64,000 bases of DNA, taken from Haliotis asinina (Eukaryota > Mollusca > Gastropoda > Lepetellida > Haliotidae). The notes beneath the pieces were generated by a model, which saw nothing but the letters and a program-made list of their open reading frames with translations, was not told the origin of the DNA and searched no databases. Shown here piece after piece: positions 13,284 through 24,925 of this stretch. The DNA is taken from positions 47,406,645 through 47,470,644 of the forward strand of contig NC_090281.1 of the NCBI RefSeq assembly GCF_037392515.1. Direction: 5' to 3'. Position 1 is the first letter of the stretch. Each line of letters begins with the position of its first letter. A program made the translations under genes and the position numbers.

Positions 13284-14029
13284 TAACATGTTTAGTTCAC
13301 AGAGAAGATTTGGTTCTGTGTTCACGTCCATCAGGGCTTGGGCGAAGTTAATCTTTTCAGGAGTGACCATTACCCGGCTAAAACATATACCGGTGAAGTC
13401 GGTTTAGACCTGAAAGCAAACCACTTCAAGTACTTGTATGCCAGCGACTTAACGAACTGGGCTAAGGTCTAAAGGTCGCAATGAGCTAGTTACTCAAGCT
13501 GGAACATACACAAGGCCACATTATCGGATTTAAAGTTCCTCAAGTTCGGGAAATACTAAAACAGCGGTGTCACTCATCTGGCAGTCAGACCCATCCATTT
13601 TGATTGTGGAGCCAATAAAACGAGCATTAGAACATTCCAACCCGGGGCAGGTAATTGCCCGATTCTAGTACCCTGCACTAATGAAGTAAGGTTATGTAAT
13701 AAGGTGTAGAACGTCTGTCCATCAGGTTTGTAAAGTATCGGATTTGGAGGAATCGACTTGGTACGGGTTGGAAATGGTATGAGCTGGTATTGAGGCCAAG
13801 GTACTGAATGTGTCTGACATGGTTCTCACCTTGTTTGTTCTATGTGAGTTAAGGTAGATGTGTTTATTTCGGATATATTTTATTTAAATCTTGTGTAGAT
13901 GGATATTGTGTTAAATATAATATCTAAATGTGTGTTTTTCAGCGACTTTACCTGGGCTTAATTACATGAGCGTTAAAATTGAATTTGGGATCTGTTTTCC
14001 AAAATGTTGGGAAATAATTTTGTTTTAAG
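13284..14029. other. Spacer, no gene seen
   Basis: No repeat, RNA gene or protein-like frame recognised. Confidence 0.45.
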
Positions 14030-14105
14030 GATTTACACACATACACGCACACTCACACACACGCACGCACGCACGCACACACGCACTCGATCGCGCCTAC
14101 ACACA
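14030..14105. repeat. CA/CG-rich microsatellite
   Basis: Imperfect alternation of ACAC and ACGC dinucleotide and tetranucleotide units. It opens spurious His-Thr-Arg frames on both strands. Confidence 0.9.
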
Positions 14106-14569
14106 AGCATTCGTTTTGTTTCGGTTGCCAAACGGAATTTTCTGAAGAATACTCGTGCTCTGATCCAGATCGAAATGTTTTTTTCATATTTTTCAAGAGG
14201 AAAAAACACTGAAGCGCCGACTTTAAGCGAAAACAGATTTTGTCTCATACAAAACGTCCGTTCACGGGTCGGTCTCATATTTCCTAATGTACAGATTCAA
14301 CCACACAGCGTGTCGAGCGTCAGAAGCCAGCGTGTGTTTTTGTGTAACATACCGCTGTGGCTTGAGAGTTTGGTAGTTTTTGTTCAGCGCCAGTTTGAAT
14401 GGGCATTTTCGATTGCATGTGAGTGACGCTTTGGATGAGGTTGAGATGGGATGGAGTGAGTTGTTTTCATGAGCATGATATCCGGTCGTGTGACACGGAA
14501 TAATCAGTTATTATCGCGAGAAAACATTAAAGTGTCCGTGTATCGAGGGAGGTGAGATTTGTCCGCGTG

Positions 14570-14660
14570 CACCTGTCTCTTAGCAACCACGTGACATGAC
14601 GCCCCAGCGTGCTTCGCGGAAATGAACACGCCATCTTGAAATCCACATGTCAGTTGTACT
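14570..14660 (-). promoter_or_regulatory. Motif cluster with possible minus-strand start
   Basis: On the minus strand the sequence reads CAAGATGGCG (start codon at 14634-14632), then CGTCATGTCACGTGGTTGC with a CACGTG E-box and a TTGCTAAG half X-box. CAAGATGGC is a YY1-type motif that overlaps the initiator codon in many animal promoters. The frame runs about 36 codons, and the only nearby donor (AG|GTGCAC) is weak. Suggestive, not established. Confidence 0.22.
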
Positions 14661-15489
14661 GAGAGGACCTTTTTAAATAACACCGACAAAATCCTGTCCG
14701 TAATCACACGAACTCTGCTGCAAGCGAATCTATTGTACAAGTCACTCTTTTCTGGCTGTGATGCCAGGCAACAGATAAATAATACATTTGGGTCTTCGAA
14801 GAGTCATAGGAGGTTTTTGCTCGGAGGAGAACTTCCGTTGTATATTTGGATTTATGGATGTTGAGAAGGCTCTATTCTCCATTCCATGCACTTCCTCGTG
14901 GGTGGCTTGCTACGGGTCTAGTATTGCATCACTCCTGTCACGTCAGCAGTCATGCCCCGATCGAATGGAAACATTGTTCAAAGCAACAAAGCACGAAACT
15001 CACGCACGGCCCAGATAATGATATAACTAAGCAAATGGTGGATAGTGGATGGTGGATTGGCTCTATGGATAACGTGTTGAACGACTCTGAGTAAGGTGTG
15101 GTTTGATTTTTTACCCATTTACAAGGGGTAAATGCTTTCATTACTGAAAGAAAGGAAATCTCCACCTCGTAACTTTGTTTTGAGTGACATGACAAGCATA
15201 TAAATTTAATGTCTAATGTCGGACCGACTTAGACAAGAGTTACACAAAAAAATCCTATAACGATGCCTGAAAGCTCGAATTCCTTGGCGAAGCGGCTGGA
15301 GATATGTCCACAGAACTGTCTCTCGTGACCATCTCTAGTTTTTCAGAAAACTGTATGTGTGGCTCACTTTATCAACCACAAGTTTGCGAGGCCAATGGTT
15401 GTGACAGAAGCATACAATTATCTCCGTGACGTAAACTCTACCCCCGAGCATTGACCGACTGCTGTTTAGCTGACAGCATTTGATGAAGT
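14661..15489. other. Spacer, no gene seen
   Basis: Short overlapping frames on both strands without domains. No dispersed repeat recognised. Confidence 0.45.
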
Positions 15490-15519
15490 CACTTAGTGGT
15501 CGATCACCTGATTGTCTGG
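15490..15519 (+). repeat. Family A sliver disrupted by a MITE
   Basis: GTCGATCACCTGATTGTCTGG matches the family A core around its GATTGTCTGG motif. The foldback element that follows separates it from the sequence resuming at 15633. Confidence 0.5.
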
Positions 15520-15632
15520 GCCCTTATTCTCGAAACGTTCGTAGCCCTAAGAATTCGTACCTTGGATCGTACCCAGTGTGTTACGAATAGGCCTAAGATG
15601 TTCGTACGGCTACGAACGTTCGAGAATAGCTA
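15520..15632. mobile_element. Foldback MITE, ~113 bp
   Basis: The left arm (TTATTCTCGAAACGTTCGTA, then GCCCTAAGAATTCGTA) and the right arm (its imperfect reverse complement, ending ACGAACGTTCGAGAATAGC) form inverted repeats of about 45-50 bp. The 6-mer GTCTGG occurs at 15514-15519 and again at 15633-15638, consistent with a target-site duplication. It has no coding capacity, so it would depend on a transposase elsewhere. Confidence 0.7.
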
Positions 15633-15660
15633 GTCTGGTTTGTATGGCCGCATGGCAGGA

Positions 15661-15793
15661 GAGTGGATAGGAGAGTAGTTAAAGCGTGCGCTCGCCACTC
15701 CGAGGACCTGGGTTCGATTCTCCACTTGGGTGTTCTCTGCTGTAATATTGCCGGAATATTGCTAAAGGTTGCATAGAACTAAACTCAGTCACC
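15661..15793 (+). repeat. Family B SINE
   Basis: tRNA-like head with AGTTAAAGCGTGCGCTCG and a B-box-like GGTTCGATTCTCC, then GTAATATTGCCGGAATATTG and a degraded AACTAAACTCAGTCAC tail. It follows the foldback MITE directly. Confidence 0.8.
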
Positions 15794-15856
15794 GTTGTGT
15801 TGTCATTTCCAACCAGGGCACTGTGTCTACGGTGAGATTGACGACTCGTATTTACT

Positions 15857-15917
15857 TTGATAGGCATGTCAACATTTCTCGCAGTGATAGGCATGTCAAC
15901 ATATCTCGCAGCGATAC
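15857..15917. repeat. Short direct duplication, ~27-bp unit
   Basis: GATAGGCATGTCAACATTTC and its downstream CTCGCAG are repeated once almost exactly (ATTTC versus ATATC). Confidence 0.85.
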
Positions 15918-16680
15918 GTTGCAAAATTGTTGATACAGCGTTGAGCAATAATACTTCACTCAGTCACTTTACACATTAATTTGGTGTTGATTAAGCTTAT
16001 ATAACTGGCGTTTGAACTCGCAAACCCATATAATCCCATAAGAAAGTAATTGCTGGGCCGAATCTACTATATCATACCAGCGTTTGATCAAATCTCATAT
16101 CATACCTTTCTTGTTTCCTTTCCCCATCAAATCAGGCGATTGTGTGCTGCATTCATCCATTCATCATTTCATTGAGAGCTCTTCTCATATCAAAATACAA
16201 ATTAATCAAGGGTCATTAGGCTCGAATGAAGGAGTCAATATTCTATTCCGTCATGACACAAAGGTCAATATTCAATCCGCATCAATCACAACTGATCGAT
16301 TTCCGATCACAGATGCTTAGCAAGCTTAGTAATTAATCTAGCTCTTACGGAAAGGGCGACCTACTATCGGCTAAGACGGAGACTTCATAATTGAAGTGCT
16401 GTGATCTCTGTATCATGTTTTATATTACTCGGAAACATGTCCGTTTCAGGTGTTGATTTCTGCTCTGTAGATCCATAGCAACGGTATGTCAACCACTTTA
16501 TTTTGTTATGCTCGATAAGGTCTACAATGTAGTTCTCTCTCGCCCCAACGGCGTAGTCTCTTACGGGGTAATAAATCTTAAGTTGATGTCATCAAAATCG
16601 ATTACGTCAGTTTACACATGGCTCTTTTCAGGTAAGGAGCTTTCCGCTGTAATACTAATGCGGTGTGCTTTGCGAATAAA
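15918..16680. other. Spacer, no gene seen
   Basis: No repeat or coding signature recognised. Confidence 0.45.
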
Positions 16681-16715
16681 AGAAACAAACAAACAAACAA
16701 ACAAACAAACAAAAA
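16681..16715. repeat. AAAC microsatellite
   Basis: About eight AAAC units in a row. Confidence 0.9.
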
Positions 16716-16770
16716 CCGTTTGATTGATTAATTTGAACTCAGTGACACACTGAGGTTACAACCAGCTGTG

Positions 16771-16928
16771 TGGTCAGATTCAGTGGTTAAGGCGTTCGCT
16801 CGTCACGAAGAAGACCCAGGGTGGATTCCCCACAGTAGATTGTGTGAAGCCCGTTTCTGGGGTCCTCCGCCCTGATATTGCTGGAATATTGCTAAATGCG
16901 GCGATAAACATTACTCACTCACTCACTT
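16771..16928 (+). repeat. Family B SINE, near full length
   Basis: CAGTGGTTAAGGCGTTCGCT and CGTCACGAAGAAGACCC form the tRNA-like head. The body reads GTGTGAAGCCCGTTTCTGG, TGATATTGCTGGAATATTG and GCGGCGATAAAC, ending in ACTC repeats. Confidence 0.85.
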
Positions 16929-17261
16929 ACAGCGGTCCATAGAAACTGTCTGAAATGTTCCACCGAGTCGTAAAACAACATTCATTCTCCATGACGACTA
17001 TGTGTGATAACCCCATACCGACATGCCGTCTTCATCATCTGTCCTGCTCTATCTACCTTTACCCACCGTTTACATCACTAGAATTAAGGTGAGAAAAGGT
17101 GAGATGAGGTGAGATGGGTTTTCTATCAACTTCCCAGATTCATCTGACACGCCGTGCCAGAACCGGAATTCTGTGCAAGGAGACGTGAAACCATATTAAA
17201 TATAATCTAGCCTATAATCGTATCTAAATTTAATATATACGAGTCCTAATTACTAACGGGT

Positions 17262-17378
17262 GATGGGGTAAGCCGTCACTTCGAAGTCGGATTCGATTCT
17301 CACATGCTCATCCATTCCTGGTGCCCATTGCTCTGATATTGCTAACAGCGGCGTAAAACAAAACCAACTCACTCACCA
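17262..17378 (+). repeat. Family B SINE, degraded
   Basis: TCGGATTCGATTCTCACATG carries the B-box-like core. CTGGTGCCCATTGCTCTGAT, AACAGCGGCGTAAAACAAAA and an ACTC tail follow. The A-box side is barely recognisable. Confidence 0.7.
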
Positions 17379-18387
17379 AGTTACAATATCTGACAGTGAT
17401 GAAGATAACTGATTTACATACAGTTTTAGATCCATCAACCACACAAACAGATCATACTAACGGGCTTTGTTTTGTTTTTTGTGAAAGAAAAGACCAACAT
17501 TTCGAATCGATTCATCTTCTGACAACCAACGTTGGTCCTTTCCTTCGTGTGTATGCAACATGACGCTGGTCAGCCTGATGACCAATACAAGGGTAGAGGT
17601 TGTATTCAAATAAGTCCTCTCGATTGCGGATTTATTCCAGCTCATGTCCTGTATGATCTTCTGTGTGAGGAAACCAAACCCCTCGCTCGATGCGTCGTCA
17701 TGGTCCCTTTGATTTCACATCGGTTTCACCTTCACGTAAACTTTGATGTGTGGAAATATTAGGTTTATTAAATATGATTTCTGATTGACTGGCGAGAGTT
17801 TGACCTTGGTTTAACCCAGGGGTATGATCTTTGTTTCGTCTTAAGATTCCTTCTGATGTCATAACAGAAAACCAAACTGCACGTTCAATTAGTAATATGG
17901 GACTTGAGACTGTGATCACCACCGTAGCTAAAGGTTTGTGTTGGAGTGAAATATTGGACTTGAAACGTTTAACAAACAAAATTGTCGTCTAAACATGCTT
18001 TGTTGACTTTGTCAACGTCTTCCTACACACGTCGCTTTACAATCCATTCAATGTGGCGATTGATCTCGATAACTGTTTGATACAATGCCTGTTCGATAGA
18101 TATATTATTGAAAGCTAATTGTCACAAAATATCTTTTAACTGGTATTTGTATAGGTAACCCGTATCCTCTATATTCCAGCGAAATAAGATACATGATGCA
18201 TCTGTCGATAGACTATGTATAGTCTAGGTATAGTAAAATGAACACATTTTACAGAAAAAGTCCATAGTTTTAAAAAAATAAAATATGATAAAAAGTCTAC
18301 ACGTGCTGCCTTTTCTAGACTTGTGTCGTCTTCTTGGATATATTTGCTTCAGGGTCTGCATAACAGACTAATGTATCCCCTTTATGT
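17379..18387. other. Spacer, no gene seen
   Basis: Small overlapping frames at 17457-17979 have no recognisable domain. Confidence 0.45.
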
Positions 18388-18462
18388 GGCGCGGTTCGAT
18401 GGGGGTCAGTGTTAAGTCATCCCGCTGAAGGTGTGGGTTCGATTCTCCACACGGTTCCCGCT
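18388..18462 (+). repeat. Possible family B head fragment
   Basis: GTGGGTTCGATTCTCCACAC resembles the B-box region of family B, and GGTCAGTGTTAAGTCATCCC could be a decayed A-box side. No body or tail follows. Confidence 0.35.
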
Positions 18463-18591
18463 CCCGGTGACTACGGTCACCATATTTTTAAAAGCGGTTT
18501 AGAACCACATTAATTGATATCCATGGTAAAAACGTATTTTGGAGAAATATTCCAGTTTGATTGTAATATCCCGCACAGACCCCGGAGTAGA

Positions 18592-18705
18592 CTAACCCAT
18601 AGTCCTTGAATATGTATAATTTTGATTTTAAATCTAAATTAATTTAAATGGAAAAAGGAGCCACAGTGAGTTGGTTGATTCCCCTGAACCTGGAGAAATA
18701 TATAC
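18592..18705 (+). repeat. Family C repeat, 5' part
   Basis: AGACTAACCCATAGTCCTTG, ATATGTATAATTTTGAT, AAAAGGAGCCACAGTGAG and CCTGAACCTGGAGAAATA match the left half of family C (best seen at 35746-35941). The right half is absent. Confidence 0.55.
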
Positions 18706-21261
18706 GAAAACACCCAAGCGTACAGTCGTTGCTATCCGAAAACACCCAAGCCAACGATCCTTGCTATCTGAAAACTAGATTACTTCAGTTTCTGATAATA
18801 AATGTATCCCCTAGTCTCCCATGTTATGCATTAAAATATTAAAAAGAAAATTTGAAGTATATGATTTCAGAGGCTACAGTGTAGTCTGAGATAGGATGTA
18901 ATACCTTACCATTGGTCGAACAGACACATCTAACTCCGCGTGCAAAATCATCTTTGACATGTTTGAACTATATATCTTGTCAACGACGAATCTTCTCTGA
19001 CGTTTCATTTACTTTAACCCTTCAAATGACTTTAACTAGTGAGGGATGCCAGATGATCAAAGGTTAAAGCCATTAATTAAAGCTTATTTTCCGAAGCACT
19101 GTTGACCTCGGAAAGGTCAGGCAGCAGGACGCCTTTTTCTTGAGCTCTGCTGTATCTTAATTCATGATGCGACTTCCGTAGAGCTGGGGATCAAAATATA
19201 TGAAATAATATTGATTTTCATCGATCGGGCTATTAGGCTGTGGAGCGGCAGCTTTATAAATGGGGTTGAGCTCAGAGGCACCTGGTTCCAACTACACAAT
19301 GGATATAATGAAATCATATGATTCCGGGGCACTGTTTAAAGGAAATGAGAGTAAATGCCAAATGAAAAAGTAAGTTATGATTAATAGTGTTTTTTTAACG
19401 TAATTATGACTCGGGGTAGAATTGACCCTCGGTGATCTATGCAGTTGTAATAAATGTGGATTCATTAAGATCACACTGGATGGCGAGTCATCGAGCGATA
19501 TGTTCAAGCTATCCATCACTAGTTTAAAGGGCCAGTACTGAAGTATTTTAGGCCGTTTTGATATAGCGGGAATTTCAACCGTGGCTTCAAAAAACGTTTA
19601 CCGTTAACACAATCTCAGGCTCGGCTGAGTGTCATGGTGTCCTGTGTAAAGCGATGCTCATGGTGTCAGTCACTGGATTATTTGGTTCAGATTCAGCGTT
19701 AGCCCCCCAAGTTAAAAATTTAGTGGAACTTGGCGAACTGATTAAGGCCGTAATGTAACAAGGATCTGCATTAGAACATTGCTTTATCTTCCTTTCACGG
19801 GGCTGCCCATGGCCAAGACAGGTTTCAGTACAATGTGTTGTTGCCCTGCATTCAAGCCGTTTCCGTTTGTTAGACCATGGCACTGTGCAAGCATATTCCT
19901 GTGAGGACATAAAACCAGAACTGGACTTTGTTTCGTCATGCCATTCCTGTTTGAATTAATGCCATTCGGCAGCAAATGTCTTTTAATCTTCATTGGCGTT
20001 GATAAAAGTGAAAGTGGAATTTGTGGCTTTTTTCAGTCAGGTTGACGTTGTTTTTCTGAACCGACAGCTGAAATGATAGGCATCAACGTCCGTTCCCCAT
20101 CATTTTTCGTTGGGGGAAAGTTTAAGACAAAGGTCAGTTAAAACGACATAATCACAACTCCTGTCGGATTCAATCTCCGAACTAAGCCCTTGGTGATTTC
20201 AATTGGACATTTTAACCATTTAAGGTCTTACTGCGTGGTCTGCAACTCTTCGTATAGTGATGCAAGCAGACGTTTGATGAAGCGGTTGTCTCCTTCTTCA
20301 AGGTATAATATTTCCTTGAGATCAACTGACAGCTGAACAGGTTGTCTGGAAGTGACAAACAACCTTCCATTGAAATCTTAATACCACGACAAATATCAAA
20401 TGGGTTAAGCGTCAAACGACACATTTAGCGATTAAGCTGGCATCGATTCGACACAAATCTCACGAAATGGCTATCCTAAAACTGACACAAATGATAAACA
20501 GTAAAGTTAAATACGAATTATGCATTTAAATGCTAATTTCTTCCCCCAAACCGGATCCTGCGCGAGCCGTGGTTTGGAAGCCATTGCACACTTTGTAGAT
20601 GTTTTTCACCGTCGCCTTCAGCAGTCAACAGGTTAAGAATGAGCCAGCGGTTGCATGCAAATTACACATCGGGAATGCACGGGCTCGGTTCTGCCATGAT
20701 AGCCCGTAATTCTGCTTAGTTAACCTTGTCACGAAATGTGAAAATGGTAGAGGATAATCACCCAAGACATGAAAGTGATCATTATTGCATAATTTATACT
20801 TCATATTTTCCTCTTTATAGGTGAAACTGCAAGTTATCAGAAAAATGCCACGGACCACACTGTGTCTAAGTCACTTTTTGCGTGTATTAGTGAAATTATC
20901 GCTCAGCGTTTCACTGCAAAGAAAAAGGGGCTTCAGTATGAGTTTGTTAACGCCATGGCGTAAAGAGCGGAATTGTTTGGCCAACGGCTATTCACTGGAT
21001 AATCAACACATCGGAATGGTTTTGTTCTATGAAGGAAATGAAATCCCGTTAGCTCCGCTTCATTATCCCGATACACCGTTATGACGTTATGAAGTTTAGA
21101 TCCACTTAAATATGCAGATGTGCTGGTTAATTAAGAACTTTGTTTCTCTCGAACAACGGGAATCAAACGAAATGAAATTGTCCATGGCTTTTGATTTAAA
21201 ACGACATTATCGATGAATGGTACTTTCTGTCACCACTCTTTTGATTTTAGACCCCATGGAA
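18706..21261. other. Spacer with one family A fragment
   Basis: About 2.5 kb without a protein-like frame. A short family A core (CGATGCTCATGGTGTCAG, CACTGGATTATTTGGTTC) is at about 19650-19700, plus orientation. Nothing else recognised. Confidence 0.45.
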
Positions 21262-21600
21262 TCTGGTTTGGCAGTAATCTAGGTTGGTAGAATATGGTTT
21301 GGCAGTAATCTAGGTTGGTAGAATCTGGTTTGGCAGTAATCTAGGTTGATAGAATCTGGTTTGGCAGTAATCTAGGTTGGTAGAATCTGGTTTGGCAGTA
21401 ATATAGGTTGGTAGAATGTGGTTTGGCAGTAATCTAGATTGGTAGAATTTGGTTTGGCAGCAATCTAGGTTGGTAGAATCTGGTTTAGCAGTAATCTAGG
21501 TTGGTAGAATCTGGTTTGGCAGTAACCTAGGTTGGTAGAATCTGGTTTAGCAGTAATCTAGGTTGGTAGAATCTGGTTTGGCAGTAACCTAGGTTGGTAG
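21262..21600. repeat. 31-bp minisatellite, ~11 copies
   Basis: The unit is TCTGGTTTGGCAGTAATC followed by TAGGTTGGTAGAA, repeated head to tail with a few substitutions (GTTTAG for GTTTGG, AACCTAG for AATCTAG). The right-hand units alternate between two variants, hinting at a 62-bp higher-order step. Confidence 0.96.
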
Positions 21601-21935
21601 TGCTTGGGCGTGGGCAATCCCTATCGAGATAGGCATTGCCAACATTTATTGTTGAACCTAAGTCCAATAAGATTACAGTGATGGCGATCTCTTAAACGGC
21701 GTTTCCATCGAAACGGAGAACCCACTGGATTTGGGCATAAGGATTATGTATAGTTACACCCCTTGACCGTGACAGGAACCACTAATCGTAAGTCGAGTCT
21801 ACTCAGTCTTCCATCAAGTGTGTCTCTTGATCGTATATATACGAACTAATGAGATAGCCTTTCTAGAACTGATACCTCTCTCGTTTATCATATGGTTCAG
21901 CTGGATCAAATACTGTAATTTGTATCAGGTATAAG

Positions 21936-22140
21936 TGAGTGAGTTTAGTTTTACGTCGCACTTAGCAATATTCCAGCTATATGGCCTAAATGTCAGTAAA
22001 TATATGTCTGTAAATATTCGAGTCTGAACCAGATAATCCGGTGATCAACAACATGAGCATCGATCTGCGTAACTGGGAACCGATGGTATGTCAGTGAGCC
22101 TGACCACCCGATCCCATTAGTCGCCTTTTATGGTGCTGAT
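21936..22140 (-). repeat. Family A repeat
   Basis: AGTGAGTGAGTTTAGTTTTA, CGTCGCACTTAGCAATATTC, ATCAACAACATGAGCATCG, CTGGGAACCGATGG and CCACCCGATCCCATTAGTCG appear in family order. A ~20-bp local duplication in the middle (GTCAGTAAATATATGTCTG) is unusual. Confidence 0.85.
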
Positions 22141-22904
22141 GGTCTATTCTATCCAGGACTTTCACTTGGTACAAGCATGTGTCAGCATCTAGTGAATTAA
22201 AATTTTGTTTCCACTTTCATGTCTATATGTTGCGCATACATATGTTATACACATATGTCATGTATTACTGAGCTATTCGAGCAACGTTAACCCAGTTCAC
22301 AGAGTAGCGTCCCTTGCCTGATTGCCAATCCTAGTTTGAATCCGGGTTTCACCCCATCTGCGACTTCTGATCTGTGAGAATTATGTGAAAATTGTCGTTG
22401 GTTGAAATTTTCACACCAAATATATTTACACAAACAAAATGTCTTAAACATGGTCCGGAAAATGACGAAAAAGCAACAACTGGATGTTACACATAAGCAT
22501 ATTTACGAGGTGAAACAAGTATTATTTTTCTTACAGATGAAACAGTAAGTCTTGTGGCGGTGACAGCAAGAATAGTTTTGTACTGACAAACCAAGCCAAT
22601 ATCTTTCAGAAGCATTTTTTGTGAAGAATATCTCATCACATTTATTTATCCTTTCAGTAAAAGAAAAAGGCTTGAAATAAGCATTTCATTAGACAGAAAC
22701 GTGATAGTTATCTCCAAACATGACTCTAATGTATTGTCTGCAGATCGGTAAAGGGAGTGATTATGGCATAAATGAATAGTCGGTTAATAACTTTTTTCTG
22801 TTATTCGGTTTACACACCGAGGTGTCTGTAAATCGAGATGCACATATTTAAAACAATCTTGTGATGACATTTTAATAGTATAAAATGTGATACAGTTTGT
22901 TTGT
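22141..22904. other. Spacer, no gene seen
   Basis: No coding or repeat signature that I can support. Confidence 0.4.
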
Positions 22905-23060
22905 TGTTAACACCACACTCGGCAGTATTTTACTTGTATGACACTGGCCAGTAACAATCAACGATCAAGTCCAACAATCCAGGGATTAACAGCATGAGCA
23001 TCGATCAACCAAGTCAGCGAACCAGGCATCCGACCCCTTAGTCGACTTGTAAGACAGGGT
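22905..23060 (-). repeat. Family A repeat, diverged
   Basis: ACACCACACTCGGCAGTATT, AACAGCATGAGCATCGATC, CAAGTCAGCGAACCAGGC and CCGACCCCTTAGTCGACTTG follow family A order in reverse. Confidence 0.7.
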
Positions 23061-24380
23061 GTTGAAAACCCACATATTGAAAGACAGACGATTTATTGTT
23101 GTGCCTTGCAGGGTGGTATGATGCTTAATCAATGAGAAAAAATATTGTCCTTTACACATCGTCGATTTCTGAACGACAGTGTAAATGATACACGTGCTGT
23201 ACGATCGGGTTCTAAATCCGGCGTTGTGAAACGATCCCGACATTTTACAGATCACATGCTGCATGTGCAAATCGTGTTATCCTTACACTTAACAACATAA
23301 TCTTGGAATGCACGTGCAAGTCATACGTGTCACTCACAAGATCAGGTTACCCGGCACCGATTGTGAAATGCACGGCGTCCGTACAGAAATATTGGTAAAC
23401 ATGGACCTAGTGAGACTTGTGCTTCTTGCTACTGATATCCTTATGGCTAAATGGCTTTGATGTCCTTTATTGACATCATGATAGCTTGATATAAAATATT
23501 CCCAATCCGGGAAGCACTGCAGGTAGCTTGTGAACGGTTCAGTTCAAGTGGTAAGGTTTTTGAATTAAACCCCATATGATTAAATATTAAAAATTCATAA
23601 CATTTGGAATTTGGCGAGGATTGTACTTTATTGATTTGTGTAGCTGCTGGTTGTCATAATTGGAAGTATTAAGAATATCAAGTGACTGTTTTTAGGCTCC
23701 GCGCAGGGTTGGTGATATTAGTGATAATGGTTGAATCAGATGGGATTATCATAACTGAGATTTTTGCGTTGCAGTCGCTTTTCATGTTTGCGATCGTAAA
23801 TGGAATTAGATTTTTCATTAAATTCTGCTTTGAAATCTCCTGGATTTGTGAGATGGTTTTGTTCTATGAGGACACGGGTTCGGTATCCTCTTGGTATTAA
23901 TTCATAGAAACTGCACCTAGACAATCATCAGCTTCCTTTATCATTTGTTTACATACACGTTACGTCTTGAAAAATATAGGCATTGTGGTATCAATCCCGG
24001 TGAGAGAAAAGTAATTCTGATATTATTTATCTCAACTAGTAACCTATATGATAATATGTATACCATTTAAAACAGCAGATAATTCATTATTCAGTGCAAA
24101 TATGTTTAGTGTTGGTGGAAATACACTGAGAATATCTAACATGGCGAAGATGCCCTTGGTGAAGTCCATCACATCTAACAAGGAAGGGTGACAAGAGCTG
24201 GAAAATTACAGTCGCCAGTTAAACAGTGGCTGGATGGTCCAGAAATGGATGTGTGGTCAACAACACCTGTGCAGAGTTGCCTGTCTTCATTATGTAAGGA
24301 TCATATGGTCTTTGATTAGAACTTCTGATTGTAATTCTCCAGACGACAGGACCTGCTTCGACTATAACACATCCTATAAC
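23061..24380. other. Spacer, no gene seen
   Basis: A hydrophobic 72-codon plus-strand frame (23682-23900) has no splice or start context that I trust. Nothing else noted. Confidence 0.4.
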
Positions 24381-24440
24381 GCAGTCTCTCTCCCTCTCTC
24401 TGTCTCTCTCTCCCTCTTCCTCTCTGTCTCTCTCTCTTGT
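24381..24440. repeat. CT-rich microsatellite
   Basis: Imperfect CT tract with CCTC interruptions. Confidence 0.9.
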
Positions 24441-24495
24441 TATTAGCCAGGATTCGAACAATACAATACTGTACACTTTGTTCAAATGTGAAACT

Positions 24496-24858
24496 GCAGA
24501 TATACCGTACAGACCTTAAAATACAGGTCTCCTTTGCAATTATAAGAGTTTCAGAAATTTTTTTCCCGTTTCCTCACCAGGGTTACAATTTGTTACCAGC
24601 AAACAATACTTGCCGTTATTATATGTACTGCCGACTATGCGTGTGTATCCATAGTACGAATTTTGGCGCTCATACCGCAGATATACCGTACAGATCTTAA
24701 AATACAGGTCTCCTTTGCAATTATAAGAGTTTCAGAATTTACTCTTTTTTTCTCGTTTCCTCACCAGGGTTACAATTTGTTACCAGCAAACAATACTTGC
24801 CGTTATTATATGTACTGCCGACTATGCGTGTGTATCCATAGTACGAATATGGGCGCTC
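24496..24858 (+). repeat. Tandem duplication carrying exon-like CBM14 motif
   Basis: Two copies (about 24496-24671 and 24677-24858, offset ~181 bp) are nearly identical. In each, a pyrimidine tract ending TCCTCACCAG looks like a splice acceptor, and the next bases (from 24581 and 24768) read GYNLLPANNTCRYYMYC. The pattern G..L.P...TC..YY.C resembles the start of a CBM14 (peritrophin-A) chitin-binding domain, where C-x5-C around Tyr-Tyr is typical. The ~80 bp after the acceptor appears identical in both copies, while the pyrimidine tract differs by an indel. The domain does not continue: no Gly and Cys spacing follows. It may be a decayed exon or chance. Confidence 0.4.
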
Positions 24859-24925
24859 GTGATGTCAATCACTTGATTGTCTGGTGCAGGAAGACCGGCG
24901 TCACGCCTCAGTGCGCTGTCAACAA
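24856..24925 (+). repeat. Family A fragment
   Basis: GCTCGTGATGTCAATCACTT and GATTGTCTGGTGCAGGAAG match the family A core, directly at the right edge of the tandem duplication. Confidence 0.55.

Noticed and set aside
14004..14426. 140-codon plus-strand frame
   Set aside because: Its first third is the translated CA/CG microsatellite and the rest has no domain.
22530..22550. Possible 8-nt microexon between TTCTTACAG and GTAAGT
   Set aside because: Both splice motifs are good, but such pairs occur by chance in 64 kb and no neighbouring exon supports it.
24219..24485. Minus-strand frame rich in RERERE
   Set aside because: It comes from the CT microsatellite.
6419..24660. Joining the signal-peptide exon to the CBM14-like segment as one gene
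   Set aside because: The donor is phase 1, while the motif after its best acceptor reads in phase 0, so they do not join directly.
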